In this document: one piece after another, positions 1 to 8,461 of the stretch
Numbering within the stretch: position 1 is the stretch's first letter
Layout: every line of letters begins with the position of its first letter
Assembly (NCBI GenBank): GCA_017500845.1
Contig: JAFVXY010000022.1
Span: 1 to 64,000 of the forward strand
DNA length: 64,000 nt
DNA from: Clostridia bacterium
GTDB taxonomy: Bacteria > Bacillota > Clostridia > Christensenellales > Pumilibacteraceae
Direction: 5' to 3'
The notes under the pieces: generated by a model
Seen by the model: only the letters and a program-made list of their open reading frames with translations
Databases searched by the model: none
Told to the model about the DNA's origin: nothing
Made by a program: the position numbers and the translations under genes

Positions 1-1
1 C

Positions 2-1030
2 ATAATAGCAGAGGATAGAGATGGCGAGCTTATACAGTATTATTACGACAGTATGGGCGTAATAGGTATGAGTTATGACGGTGAGGAATACTTCTTTTAC
101 AAGGATATATTTGGGAATATTACACACATAATAAACAGTGACTTTACGATAGTTGCACAGTACGAATACGACGCTTGGGGTAATTGCGAAATAATAACAA
201 ACGTAAACGGTATGGCGGACATAAACCCCTTCCGATATCGTGGTTACTATATGGACGTAGAGACTGGGTACTACTACCTACAAAGCAGATACTACGACCC
301 TGCTATTAGACGCTTTATAAGCTCGGATAACTATGACCTTATTCCTACCTTAGCGGAATCCGGTGATATAAACCTATTCGTTTACTGCGGCAATAACCCT
401 GTGATGTGTGTAGATCCAAGTGGGCAAATGCCTGAATGGTTATCAACAACATTAAAAATTGTTGGAGGAGTAGCTATTATTGCTGGATGTGTAGTTGGCT
501 CGATTTTTACTGGTGGGACTTTATCTGTAGTGTTAGCAGGAGCATCCATCGGAGCCGCTGCTGGGGGTATTGGTGCAGGTGTTTCTACTGCAGTATCTGG
601 TGGAGATATTCATGATTTTGCAAATGCATTTTTAATGAGTACTGCAATAGGAGCTATTAGTGGTGCGGTCGCAGCTAGTCCATTAGGAGTAGGGGCACAA
701 ATAGGTATTAACGCGGCATTAGGAGCAGCTAACTATGCTGGCACACAATTATTAAGTGGTGGAAAAATCACTCTAGGTGGACTTGTTATTAGTGCGGGCA
801 TAGGTGCTCTTTGTGGAAGGATTGGTAAAAATGGGTGGATGCAAGAACTACCATCTGCGATATTTGCAGCAGCTGGTTTAAAAAATGCTTTAAAACATGT
901 TGTTATCTTGGCTGGAAAAGAAACTTTACTTAGAATGACACTTCCTGTAGTTATTCTTGGTGGCGTAGGAGGAATTTATGGAAGAATTAGTTCACAGTTT
1001 AATCCAAACGGAAACTTTATTGGAATCTGA
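2..1030 (+). CDS. RHS-repeat polymorphic toxin, C-terminal part (5' end outside window)
   Basis: The frame is open from base 2, so this is the tail of a longer RHS/YD-repeat protein. The first ~75 residues carry YD-type repeats (YYYDSMG, YEYDAWGN). The RHS-associated core follows at 224-424, from NPFRYRGYYMDVETG to the DPSG motif that marks the junction with the variable tip. The tip of about 200 residues is rich in Gly and Ala with several hydrophobic stretches, and I do not recognise it as a nuclease or ADP-ribosyltransferase; a membrane-acting toxin is plausible. The tip is visibly richer in A+T than the core, as expected for exchanged toxin tips. The next gene overlaps its end by 53 bp and encodes a membrane protein suited to be the immunity partner. 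Confidence 0.85.
   Translation: MIAEDRDGELIQYYYDSMGVIGMSYDGEEYFFYKDIFGNITHIINSDFTIVAQYEYDAWGNCEIITNVNGMADINPFRYRGYYMDVETGYYYLQSRYYDPAIRRFISSDNYDLIPTLAESGDINLFVYCGNNPVMCVDPSGQMPEWLSTTLKIVGGVAIIAGCVVGSIFTGGTLSVVLAGASIGAAAGGIGAGVSTAVSGGDIHDFANAFLMSTAIGAISGAVAASPLGVGAQIGINAALGAANYAGTQLLSGGKITLGGLVISAGIGALCGRIGKNGWMQELPSAIFAAAGLKNALKHVVILAGKETLLRMTLPVVILGGVGGIYGRISSQFNPNGNFIGI
224..424 (+). repeat. RHS core repeat, copy 1
   Basis: 67 codons from NPFRYRG to DPSG. The same 67-codon block recurs at 1694-1894; by hand alignment 59 of 67 residues are identical and there are no gaps. This is the conserved stretch behind which RHS tips are exchanged. Confidence 0.9.
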
Positions 1031-1517
1031 TATGTTAGGCACTTTAGTTGCATCATATTTGTTTTTGCTAATAATTTTATTCGTATCTTTTCTAAATGTT
1101 TATTCAGTAGATAAATATGAATTTTTATACAATAAGCAAAAATGTTTTGATTTCAAGCATAATATGTTTTTTATAATAATGTATTCTAAAGAAAAACATG
1201 TCGTATCTAAAAAAACATTTATATTAGAATTGATTGGGTATTTACTATTAATTTTATCCATAGTAGTATTCGTTTGTTCGCTTAAGCAAGAGGTAACAAC
1301 AGCATTTATACTATTAGGAATCGTTGCATTAATTATTTATGTGTTTGGATGGGTAACCGGTGGTATGTATGGGAAAACTAAAAAACATATAATTGGGTGG
1401 GAAATAGAAAGGAATTTAGAAGACAAAAACGAAAGAGAAAAAGGATATATGCCCGACGAGTTGTATGAATTAGAAGAAGATGTGCGCAAGCTCCGCAAGG
1501 AGGAAAAAAGGAGATAA
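978..1517 (+). CDS. Putative immunity protein, multi-pass membrane protein
   Basis: 179 residues with about four hydrophobic segments (roughly residues 22-40, 63-70, 82-103 and 107-127) and a charged C-terminal tail that looks like a short amphipathic or coiled-coil helix. No family recognised. A ribosome binding site (GGAGG, 968-972) lies inside the end of the toxin gene, and the 53-bp overlap implies translational coupling. Position directly after an RHS tip and membrane location match a hydrophobic tip, so immunity is the natural inference, but it rests on context alone. Confidence 0.6.
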   Translation: MEELVHSLIQTETLLESDMLGTLVASYLFLLIILFVSFLNVYSVDKYEFLYNKQKCFDFKHNMFFIIMYSKEKHVVSKKTFILELIGYLLLILSIVVFVCSLKQEVTTAFILLGIVALIIYVFGWVTGGMYGKTKKHIIGWEIERNLEDKNEREKGYMPDELYELEEDVRKLRKEEKRR

Positions 1518-1628
1518 AAAAGCAAAAAAGAAAACAAGATAAGAAAAAGTAGAGAATCTTAAGTATGCAACAAGGCGGGTACAAACAATGCACTCGCTTT
1601 TTGTATTACTTTAAGCAAAAATGGGGTA

Positions 1629-1657
1629 TTGACAGTAACGGCAAAATATGGTAGAAT
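1629..1657 (+). promoter_or_regulatory. Sigma-A promoter before the orphan RHS tip
   Basis: TTGACA at 1629-1634, 17-bp spacer, TAGAAT at 1652-1657 preceded by TGG (extended -10). Predicted start of transcription near 1664. Closely resembles the polA promoter at 2799-2827. Confidence 0.65.
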
Positions 1658-1693
1658 GTAACTAAGTGGAATAAGCGCGGCTTAGCAACAGCA

Positions 1694-1894
1694 AACCCCT
1701 TCCGTTATCGTGGCTACTATATGGACGTGGAGACGGGTTACTATTACCTGCAAAGTAGATACTACGACCCTGCCCTCAGACGCTTTATAAGCTCGGATAG
1801 CTACGGATTGCTTTCAACACTGGCAGAAGCTGGTGATATAAACCTGTTCGCTTACTGCGGCAATAACCCTGTAATGTGTGTGGACCCTACGGGC
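1694..1894 (+). repeat. RHS core repeat, copy 2
   Basis: Second copy of the 67-codon RHS core (see 224-424), differing at 8 residues. Homology starts abruptly at the AACCCCTTCCG shared by both copies, which marks a recombination junction. Confidence 0.9.
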
Positions 1895-2446
1895 GAGTTT
1901 CCATTCTTTATATTAACTGCGATTATAGGAGCGATAGTTGGTTTAGGGGTTACAGCTGCAATAGATTATTTTCCGGACAAAGAATTTAATTTACATTGGG
2001 GATATTATGTATTAGGTGCCGGAATTGGAGCGATAGTAGGTGCCGGTATTGGAATGGCAATATCGTATTCTGCTACAGGCACATTAACGGCAAGTTTTAC
2101 AGATATAAGGTTTGGCTATGCTTTAAAAGCAGCTCAAAATGGGAATTATACCAAGCTTGCTAAATTTGGAACGCATAACAATAGAGCAAAACAAGTAGGC
2201 ATAGGCAAATATATTAAAGGCTCACCTAACTCTTATGAAGTTTTATCTCGAAAATACGGCTACACTTATTATGAAATAAAACAGCCGTATTGGAATAAAA
2301 TGAGAGTAGCATTGAAAGAAAAGGTTTGGAATGTGAACCGAGCATTTTTAGAGCAACAATTAGCATTGGGAAAAACATTTGTAAAATTAAGCATAGATTA
2401 TAGTGGTTATTACCTAAAAGAGCTTATATATTTAGGATTATTATAA
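1721..2446 (+). CDS. Orphan RHS tip module (displaced toxin C-terminus)
   Basis: The reading frame opens at 1655 after a stop, and the only start codon before the core is the ATG at 1721, which is residue 10 of the RHS core. The product (241 residues) is core, DPTG motif, two Gly-rich hydrophobic stretches (about residues 60-80 and 95-125), then a soluble C-terminal domain of about 110 residues containing WNVNRAFLEQQLALGK. I recall this last kind of motif from other RHS toxin tips but cannot assign an activity. The lack of an RHS N-terminus makes it an orphan module like those stored downstream of rhs genes for tip exchange. The upstream promoter suggests it may be transcribed; the ATG has no convincing ribosome binding site. 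Confidence 0.65.
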   Translation: MDVETGYYYLQSRYYDPALRRFISSDSYGLLSTLAEAGDINLFAYCGNNPVMCVDPTGEFPFFILTAIIGAIVGLGVTAAIDYFPDKEFNLHWGYYVLGAGIGAIVGAGIGMAISYSATGTLTASFTDIRFGYALKAAQNGNYTKLAKFGTHNNRAKQVGIGKYIKGSPNSYEVLSRKYGYTYYEIKQPYWNKMRVALKEKVWNVNRAFLEQQLALGKTFVKLSIDYSGYYLKELIYLGLL

Positions 2447-2460
2447 ATGGAGATTAGTAT

Positions 2461-2769
2461 ATGGAACATGGTATTTGTGATAAAATTAAAGAACTTCTGG
2501 AACAAGAGTACGGCTTTAAAATTTTTGACATTATAGCATCTTATTTTGATTTCGATAAATCTTATATGGCATTTATTTATTGGAAAACAAATAAGGAATT
2601 AGAATTGATTACAGAAGAAGTTAAGCAAGGTATAAAGAATTTAATAATTGATTATTTCAAAAAGAGAGGATTTTATCCGGACGAAGTAGAAGAACTTATA
2701 CTTTATTTTGATTCGGATGAAAACGTTCAGGAAAAATATGATGGCAATTATTTTTATGCCACTCGTTAA
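2461..2769 (+). CDS. Putative immunity protein for the orphan RHS tip
   Basis: 102 residues, acidic, no signal peptide or membrane segment; aromatic-rich N-terminal half followed by an amphipathic helix and a Glu/Asp-rich end. GGAG at about 2449 precedes the ATG at good distance, and the gene starts 15 bp after the orphan tip. No family recognised. Small size, acidity and position right behind an RHS tip fit a cytoplasmic immunity protein. A+T-rich like the tip it follows. Confidence 0.55.
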   Translation: MEHGICDKIKELLEQEYGFKIFDIIASYFDFDKSYMAFIYWKTNKELELITEEVKQGIKNLIIDYFKKRGFYPDEVEELILYFDSDENVQEKYDGNYFYATR

Positions 2770-2798
2770 AAAGCAATTTCTATAAAATTCGAATTGGA

Positions 2799-2827
2799 TT
2801 GACAAAGGTTACGGTAAATGGTACAAT
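2799..2827 (+). promoter_or_regulatory. Sigma-A promoter of polA
   Basis: TTGACA 2799-2804, 17-bp spacer, TACAAT 2822-2827 with TGG just upstream (extended -10). Predicted +1 near 2834, immediately before the AGGAG ribosome binding site. Confidence 0.75.
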
Positions 2828-2845
2828 ATAAGTATAGGAGTAACT

Positions 2846-5356
2846 ATGGAAACTTTTATTGTTATTGACGGTAACAGTCTTATCAATCGAGCATTTTACG
2901 CTCTGCCGCCGCTTAATGCCAAAGACGGCAAGCCGACCAATGCGGTGTACGGCTTTATGACGATGCTAATCAGGCTTATGGATTACAAGCCGTCCTATCT
3001 TGCCGTTGCTTTCGACCTAAAAGCTCCCACGTTTAGACACAAGGAGTACGAGCTTTATAAGGCTAACCGAAAGGGAATGCCCGACGACCTTGCCGCGCAA
3101 ATGCCGATTTTGAAGGATTTGCTTCGCAAGATGGGCATAGTCGTAGTGGAAAAAGAGGGCTTCGAGGCGGACGACATAATCGGAACGATGGCAAAACGCT
3201 ATAACGGTAAGACGTTTATCGTGACAGGCGACCGTGACAGCTTTCAGCTTATCGACGACACCACAACTGTATTGATGACAAAGCGCGGCATTACCGAGTC
3301 GGTCAATTTTGACAAAAAACAGCTTGAAGCCGAATATAAGCTTACTCCCGAAACAGTTACACTGTATAAGGCTCTTGCAGGCGATAGTAGCGATAATATT
3401 CCCGGTGTGCCGGGCGTGGGAGAAAAAACAGCTACCGACCTTGTGACAAGGTTCGGCTCGCTCGACAATCTCTACGCACATATAGACGATATTGGCGGAA
3501 AGCTGCACGAAAAGCTGGTGGCAGGCAGAGACAGCGCATATCTTTCGCTTAGGCTTGCTACCATAGATACAGCAGTGCCCGACCTTCCAAAGGCAGAAAG
3601 CTGTCCTATGCGCTTCCCATTTGCGGCTGAGACTCGCGAGCTTTTTGACGAGCTTAACTTCAAATCGCTCATTCGCCGAGACGAGCTTTTTGGTGGGGAA
3701 GCGGTCAGCCGTGATCTGCCCGAGAGCATAGCGGTCAGCCCCATGGAGTTTGCGGCGGCACTTATGGGCGAGGGCGCACAGCCCTTATATATCGACCAAA
3801 GCGGCTTTTATACGGCACGTGACGGCGTGGCGTACAAGCTTTGCGTGCGAGAAACTCTGCTTGACGAGGGAATAGACGTAGCCGAGGCGGCAGAGCTAAT
3901 TAAGCAATTCGCCCAAAGCGACAGACAGAAAATCGTTTTTGATGCAAAAACGCTTATGCACAAGCTGGACGTGTTTGGTATAAGGCTAAACAACTATTTT
4001 GACGTTGCACTTTGTCAATATTTGATAGATTTTTCGGTAGAGCATGATTCGCTTATTGGACTGGGCGAGGCATACGGCTTGCGTGGCGGATTGCCGCTTG
4101 TTTTGCATGGGCTTTACGGTAAGCTTACCGAGGAGCTTAAAAAGGCGGATATGGAAAAGCTGTATTACCAGCTTGAATTGCCGCTTGTGGACGTGCTTTT
4201 TGATATGGAAAAGACGGGCTTTATGGTAGACAGGGGTAGTCTTGACGAGCTTAGTGTAAAATACGCCGCCGAGATAGAAGGTCTGCAAGAGGAAATAACC
4301 GTGCTTGCGGGCAAAAGATTTAACATAAATTCGCCCAAGCAGCTTGCCGCGGTGCTTTTTGAAGACCTCAAAATTCCCTATCCCAAAAAGTCTAAGACGT
4401 ACTCGACGGGTGCAGAAATCTTAGAACCGCTTAAGGATAATTTTCCCATCGTGCAAAAGGTGCTTGACTACAGATTTTTGACCAAGCTAAAAAGCACGTA
4501 CGTGGAGGGATTAAGGGCGTTGCTCGACCGTGACAGCGTGGTGCATACCGAATTCAAGCAGATGCTGACGGCTACGGGCAGACTGTCCAGCGTTGAGCCA
4601 AATCTGCAAAACATTCCCATAAGAACGGAGGAGGGCAGATCGCTCCGCAAGCTGTTTACCGCTCGCGAGGGCAACGTGCTGATTACGGCTGATTACTCCC
4701 AAATCGAGCTTAGGCTTATGGCGCACCTTAGCGGCGACGAGATTATGACCGAGGCGTACCTTAGCGGCGAGGATATTCACACGGCTACGGCGGCAGAGGT
4801 TGGCGGTGTACCACAAAGCGAGGTTACGCCAGCAATGCGTAGGGACGCAAAGACGGTCAACTTTGGTATCATATACGGAATGAGCGATTTTGGACTTTCG
4901 CAAAGCCTGGGCATAACGCGCGCACAAGCGGCTAAGTATATAGATAGGTATTTTTCACGCTTTGTCGGTGTAAAAAAATATCTTGATGCGACGGTAGAAA
5001 ATGCAAAAAAAGACGGATACGTACGCACACTTTTTGGTCGCGTAAGGTATATTCCCGAGCTTAAGGGCGCATATATGCAGCGTCAGTTTGGTGAGCGTGT
5101 GGCAATGAATACGCCGTTGCAAGGCTCGGCTGCAGATATAATCAAGGCGGCAATGCTCGAGGTAAGCAACAGGCTTCGCGGCAAAAAATCTAAGCTGATA
5201 CTTCAAATCCACGACGAGCTTATTGTAGATGCGGCATTGGACGAGGCGGAAGAGGTTAAGCAAATACTTGTCGAGGCAATGGAAAACGTTGTAAATCTTT
5301 CGGTACCGTTAAAGGTGGAGGTGGGCTGTGGAAAACGCTGGTTCGACTGTAAATAA
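2846..5356 (+). CDS. polA: DNA polymerase I
   Basis: Family A polymerase for Okazaki fragment maturation and repair, 836 residues. The 5'-3' exonuclease domain (about 1-280) is intact (IDGNSLINRAFYA, helix-hairpin-helix GVPGVGEKTA). The middle 3'-5' exonuclease domain (about 290-450) has lost its acidic residues: the usual DTET-type motif reads YIDQSGF, so no proofreading is expected, as in Bacillus and Thermus Pol I. The polymerase domain has motif A DYSQIELR near residue 615, O-helix motif B RRDAKTVNFGIIYG near 665-680 and motif C IHDE near 787. AGGAG precedes the ATG. coaE overlaps its end by 29 bp. Confidence 0.97.
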   Translation: METFIVIDGNSLINRAFYALPPLNAKDGKPTNAVYGFMTMLIRLMDYKPSYLAVAFDLKAPTFRHKEYELYKANRKGMPDDLAAQMPILKDLLRKMGIVVVEKEGFEADDIIGTMAKRYNGKTFIVTGDRDSFQLIDDTTTVLMTKRGITESVNFDKKQLEAEYKLTPETVTLYKALAGDSSDNIPGVPGVGEKTATDLVTRFGSLDNLYAHIDDIGGKLHEKLVAGRDSAYLSLRLATIDTAVPDLPKAESCPMRFPFAAETRELFDELNFKSLIRRDELFGGEAVSRDLPESIAVSPMEFAAALMGEGAQPLYIDQSGFYTARDGVAYKLCVRETLLDEGIDVAEAAELIKQFAQSDRQKIVFDAKTLMHKLDVFGIRLNNYFDVALCQYLIDFSVEHDSLIGLGEAYGLRGGLPLVLHGLYGKLTEELKKADMEKLYYQLELPLVDVLFDMEKTGFMVDRGSLDELSVKYAAEIEGLQEEITVLAGKRFNINSPKQLAAVLFEDLKIPYPKKSKTYSTGAEILEPLKDNFPIVQKVLDYRFLTKLKSTYVEGLRALLDRDSVVHTEFKQMLTATGRLSSVEPNLQNIPIRTEEGRSLRKLFTAREGNVLITADYSQIELRLMAHLSGDEIMTEAYLSGEDIHTATAAEVGGVPQSEVTPAMRRDAKTVNFGIIYGMSDFGLSQSLGITRAQAAKYIDRYFSRFVGVKKYLDATVENAKKDGYVRTLFGRVRYIPELKGAYMQRQFGERVAMNTPLQGSAADIIKAAMLEVSNRLRGKKSKLILQIHDELIVDAALDEAEEVKQILVEAMENVVNLSVPLKVEVGCGKRWFDCK

Positions 5357-5930
5357 AAAGACCTTTGCTCTTATTGGCGGAATCGCAAGCGGCAAAACTG
5401 CGATAAGCGACATTTTGGGCGAAATGGGCGCATATATTATTGATGCCGACATTATCTCGCGCTCGGTTACGGCGCCCGGCAGTAAAGGCGAAAAGCTACT
5501 TGCAAAAAAGTTCCCTGACTGCGTAGAAGGCGGTGTGATAAGCCGCAAGCTACTAAAGAATAAGGTTTTTGGTGATGACAAAGCGCTTGCATCACTCAAC
5601 AAAATCACCCATCCGTTAATTTTAGCCGAAATCGACCGAATGGTAAGCGAGGCTAACGGCACGGCGGTAGTGGTTATGCCCATTCCGCTACATCTCGAAA
5701 AATATGATGCGGTGATAAGCGTTTATTGCCCAACCGAAATGCGTATAGAGCGCATAATAAAAAGGGATAATATATCAAGAGAGCTTGCCGAAAAAATCAT
5801 AGCGGCACAGCTTACCGATCAGCAGGTGGCGGCGCGCTCCGACTTTACCTTTGTAAATGACGGCGACCGCGAAGCCCTAAGGCGTGCGGTAACAAAATGG
5901 TGGAATATTTTTGTTGAAAGTAAAGAATAG
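5328..5930 (+). CDS. coaE: Dephospho-CoA kinase
   Basis: Last step of coenzyme A synthesis: ATP-dependent 3'-phosphorylation of dephospho-CoA. 200 residues, normal length. P-loop GGIASGKT at residues 17-24, DADIISR after the first helix and THPLI are the family signatures. The start is GTG, with GGAGGTG five bases upstream inside the end of polA; the polA-coaE order is common in Firmicutes. The following transglycosylase gene overlaps its 3' end by 20 bp, so the three genes form one transcription unit. Confidence 0.93.
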   Translation: MENAGSTVNKKTFALIGGIASGKTAISDILGEMGAYIIDADIISRSVTAPGSKGEKLLAKKFPDCVEGGVISRKLLKNKVFGDDKALASLNKITHPLILAEIDRMVSEANGTAVVVMPIPLHLEKYDAVISVYCPTEMRIERIIKRDNISRELAEKIIAAQLTDQQVAARSDFTFVNDGDREALRRAVTKWWNIFVESKE

Positions 5931-6441
5931 TTGCAAAAAAAGAAAAATGAAATATTTTATGGCGGTGCTTGGTGCCGCCTTTTTGCTTGCAATAATTATA
6001 GAGCTGATATTGCCGCTACGGTTTTACGGCTACGTAAAAAAGTATTGTCAGCAGTACGGTGTAAAAAAAAGCACCGCTTTAGCCGTGATTTGGACCGAAA
6101 GTAAGTTCGATGTAGACGCGGTAAGCAGTGCGGGCGCGTGTGGGCTTATGCAAATTATGCCGTCCACTGCCGAGTGGCTTTGTGCCGAGCTAAATATAGA
6201 GTACGACAAGGCGCATCTTTTTGATGCGGAATATAATATCAGACTGGGTGTGTATTACCTTAGCTACCTGCAAAAAAGCTTTAAGGGCGATTATGTGATA
6301 GCCGCCTACAACGCAGGCGAGGGCAACGTTAGGCTTTGGCTGGAGAGTGGCGGCGAAATCCGCTTTGCCGAAACCGAAAACTATGTAAAAAAGGTTAAGC
6401 TTCTATCGCGTCTGTATGCGGTGCGAGTAGGAAAGGACTAA
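5911..6441 (+). CDS. Membrane-anchored lytic transglycosylase (SLT family)
   Basis: Cleaves the glycan backbone of peptidoglycan, forming anhydro-muramic ends. 176 residues: basic N-terminus, one membrane segment (about 17-35), then a compact SLT/goose-lysozyme-like domain. Catalytic Glu63 lies in WTESKFD; GACGLMQIMPSTAEW and AAYNAGEGNVRLW are the typical second and third motifs. The start is uncertain: TTG 5911 has GGTGG seven bases upstream, while ATG 5947 lacks a clear ribosome binding site. It follows coaE with overlap, an arrangement seen in many clostridia. Confidence 0.88.
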   Translation: MLKVKNSCKKRKMKYFMAVLGAAFLLAIIIELILPLRFYGYVKKYCQQYGVKKSTALAVIWTESKFDVDAVSSAGACGLMQIMPSTAEWLCAELNIEYDKAHLFDAEYNIRLGVYYLSYLQKSFKGDYVIAAYNAGEGNVRLWLESGGEIRFAETENYVKKVKLLSRLYAVRVGKD

Positions 6442-6513
6442 GGCGAAACTTGTTTTATTGTAGCATTTGAGCCAATGGAGCAATTATAGTAGCGCCCTTG
6501 TCTATATTATATG

Positions 6514-6541
6514 TTTGCTTTGCCGCGTTTTTGGCTATAAT
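6514..6541 (+). promoter_or_regulatory. Possible veg promoter
   Basis: TATAAT at 6536-6541 with a weak TTTGCT-like -35 at 6514-6519 (16-bp spacer). Predicted +1 lies just before the GAGGTG ribosome binding site. Confidence 0.35.
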
Positions 6542-6560
6542 TGCTTTACCGAGGTGTATT

Positions 6561-6803
6561 ATGAAAAAGAAGGCGGTAAGCGCAAGAGAGGTAAGGGACA
6601 ATATTGCGGCACTCAAGGGCAAAATGCTGCAAATTAAGGTTAATAAGGGCAGAAAGCGCATAATAAAATACAGCGGCGAAATTGACGAAATTCTGCCATC
6701 GCTGTTTACCATGAGCATAATCGGCGAAAAAAACATCACACGACTATCGTGCTCGTACAGCGACGTTATTTGCGGCGACATAGTCATTAGCGAAAAAAAG
6801 TAA
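6561..6803 (+). CDS. veg: Veg family protein
   Basis: 80 residues. GAGGTG at 6551-6556 fixes the start at ATG 6561. The core GKMLQIKVNKGRKR, a segment matching the family's YPSVF (here LPSLF), and the SYSD motif near the end match the Bacillus subtilis Veg family of small beta-barrel proteins. Veg has been linked to biofilm gene control in B. subtilis; its biochemical role is unclear. Context supports the call: in B. subtilis veg lies two genes before ispE, and here ispE is likewise two genes downstream with a SipL-like gene between. Confidence 0.8.
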   Translation: MKKKAVSAREVRDNIAALKGKMLQIKVNKGRKRIIKYSGEIDEILPSLFTMSIIGEKNITRLSCSYSDVICGDIVISEKK

Positions 6804-6880
6804 ATAGTTGTAATATTTGGGCTGTCCTCGCTATAAAATATATCGTTAGCACAAACATATATTTTTTTGGAGGATTAGAT

Positions 6881-8389
6881 ATGGCGTTTGAACCCATTTA
6901 TGAGGTTGCGGCTTGTGACGGATTACAAAAGTTATGCTCGGGTCAGGTGGTGGCAGAGGCAAAGCTCGTGCCGCCGCACGGCGAGGAGATTACCAAGGTT
7001 CTGGGCGTTTCGGCAATAGTGGACGCCTCGGCAAGCGAGGTTTTTACCGGAGAGGCGAGGATAAAAGGCAAGGTTAATTTTAGAGTGCTGTATATCGGCG
7101 CGGACGGAGAAAACAAGTGTATCGATAGCCTTGTGGAATTTTCGGACAAAATTACAAGTGACGCCATAGTGGGTGGCAAGCCTTGCGTTTTTGCAAAGGT
7201 GCTCGATACCGATATCGTATCGGCAACAACGGGCGAGATAAAGTTGTCGTCCGTTGTAGAGGTGGAGCTTTTTGGCGTGTGCCCTAAGCGGTCTAAGTAT
7301 CTTATTCGCGGCGGCGACAGCGTTTATGCTCGTGACGACAAAATGGAATATACTAAGGTTTTGTCCGAGGCTCGAGGCATGCACGAGGTTAGTGCAGAGG
7401 CAGCGATTCCAGCCCTTGGAATTGAGGCAATCGAAAGCCGTGCATGTACAAAAAAAGCAATAGCGTCCAGCGGTTTTGTGGTCATTGACGGCGAAATTGT
7501 CAGCGACATTATCTATCGTGGCGAGGGTGGCATAGGACACACAAGTCTTACTACTCCGTTCAGCTTCGAGGTGGAGGCAAGCGGTGCGGCAAGTGGAAAT
7601 CAAGCAGTAATGGCAGTTCGTATCGACTCGGCGCTTGCTTCGATTATCAGCGGTGAAGAAACGACCGTCACCGTCAATTACATAGTAGAGGCTAGCGGCT
7701 TCGTTTACGAAGGTCGAACGCTTATGCCCATTGTGGACACCTATTCGACCACAAATAAGCTTAATTTAACGCGAGAAAGGCTAAGCTTTTCGTGTGTAAA
7801 AAGCAACACCTATTTTGGTGACGAGGCGGACGGAAGCGTAACGCTTGATGCCGGGCTTCCCATCGTAGACAGCATAATTACTCCGCTTGGCACGTCCGTA
7901 ATTCTTACCGGGGCGTATGCCAACGATGGTAAGGTAACGCTCGAGGGCTTGGTGCGCACTGTTATCGTATATTTCAGCGGCGAATCAAATTCCGCAAACT
8001 CTGTTGAAGCTCAGCTTCCGTTTTCGATATCTAAGCCGATAGACGCAAGCGAAGGCGACTCCGTTTACGCTACCTGCGAGGCACTTGGTGTAAACGCCAA
8101 AATTCGCCGCGGCAACGAAATCGACCTTAGAGTAGGCTTGCAGTTTGGCGTTACCGTGGGTTGCGTTAGAGAAATAGAGGTTATTACCGATCTAAGCGAG
8201 GGTGAGCAAATGCTTGCGCCGAAAAGTGCGCTTTGCGTTCATATAGGCAGCAAAAGGGAAACGCTTTGGGAGGTGGCAAAGGGGCTTTGCACCACGCCCG
8301 AAACTATAGCCGAGCAAAATCCCGAGCTTGTATTTCCGCTTGAGGGCGGCGAAAGAGTAATTTGCTATCGCAAGCTGGAACGAAATTAG
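6881..8389 (+). CDS. sipL: SipL-like spore coat morphogenesis protein (DUF3794/SPOCS repeats plus LysM)
   Basis: 502 residues without signal peptide. Repeated SPOCS/DUF3794 beta-rich modules occupy about residues 20-145, 170-290 and 310-440 (recognised by recurring KVNFRVLYIG- and TVNYIVEASGFVYEG-type strands), and the last ~45 residues form a LysM domain (ETLWEVAKGLCTTPETIAEQN). This layout is that of clostridial SipL, which binds the SpoIVA ATPase through its LysM domain and helps localise coat around the forespore; the gene is mother-cell expressed in Clostridioides difficile. GGAGG lies nine bases before the ATG. It stands alone between veg and ispE and ends in its own terminator. Confidence 0.85.
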   Translation: MAFEPIYEVAACDGLQKLCSGQVVAEAKLVPPHGEEITKVLGVSAIVDASASEVFTGEARIKGKVNFRVLYIGADGENKCIDSLVEFSDKITSDAIVGGKPCVFAKVLDTDIVSATTGEIKLSSVVEVELFGVCPKRSKYLIRGGDSVYARDDKMEYTKVLSEARGMHEVSAEAAIPALGIEAIESRACTKKAIASSGFVVIDGEIVSDIIYRGEGGIGHTSLTTPFSFEVEASGAASGNQAVMAVRIDSALASIISGEETTVTVNYIVEASGFVYEGRTLMPIVDTYSTTNKLNLTRERLSFSCVKSNTYFGDEADGSVTLDAGLPIVDSIITPLGTSVILTGAYANDGKVTLEGLVRTVIVYFSGESNSANSVEAQLPFSISKPIDASEGDSVYATCEALGVNAKIRRGNEIDLRVGLQFGVTVGCVREIEVITDLSEGEQMLAPKSALCVHIGSKRETLWEVAKGLCTTPETIAEQNPELVFPLEGGERVICYRKLERN

Positions 8390-8397
8390 AGAATCGC

Positions 8398-8425
8398 AAA
8401 AACGCGGATATGCTGCCGCGTTTTT
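8398..8425 (+). terminator. Terminator after sipL
   Basis: AAAAACGCGG (8398-8407) pairs with CCGCGTTTTT (8416-8425) around an 8-base loop. The -35 of the ispE promoter starts two bases after the hairpin. Confidence 0.8.
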
Positions 8426-8426
8426 G

Positions 8427-8455
8427 TTGCTTTTTGTGGTGTTTAATGGTACAAT
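8427..8455 (+). promoter_or_regulatory. Sigma-A promoter of ispE, predicted leaderless
   Basis: TTGCTT 8427-8432, 17-bp spacer, TACAAT 8450-8455 with TGG extension. The base seven positions after the -10 is the A of the ispE ATG (8462). Confidence 0.7.
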
Positions 8456-8461
8456 AAGGGT

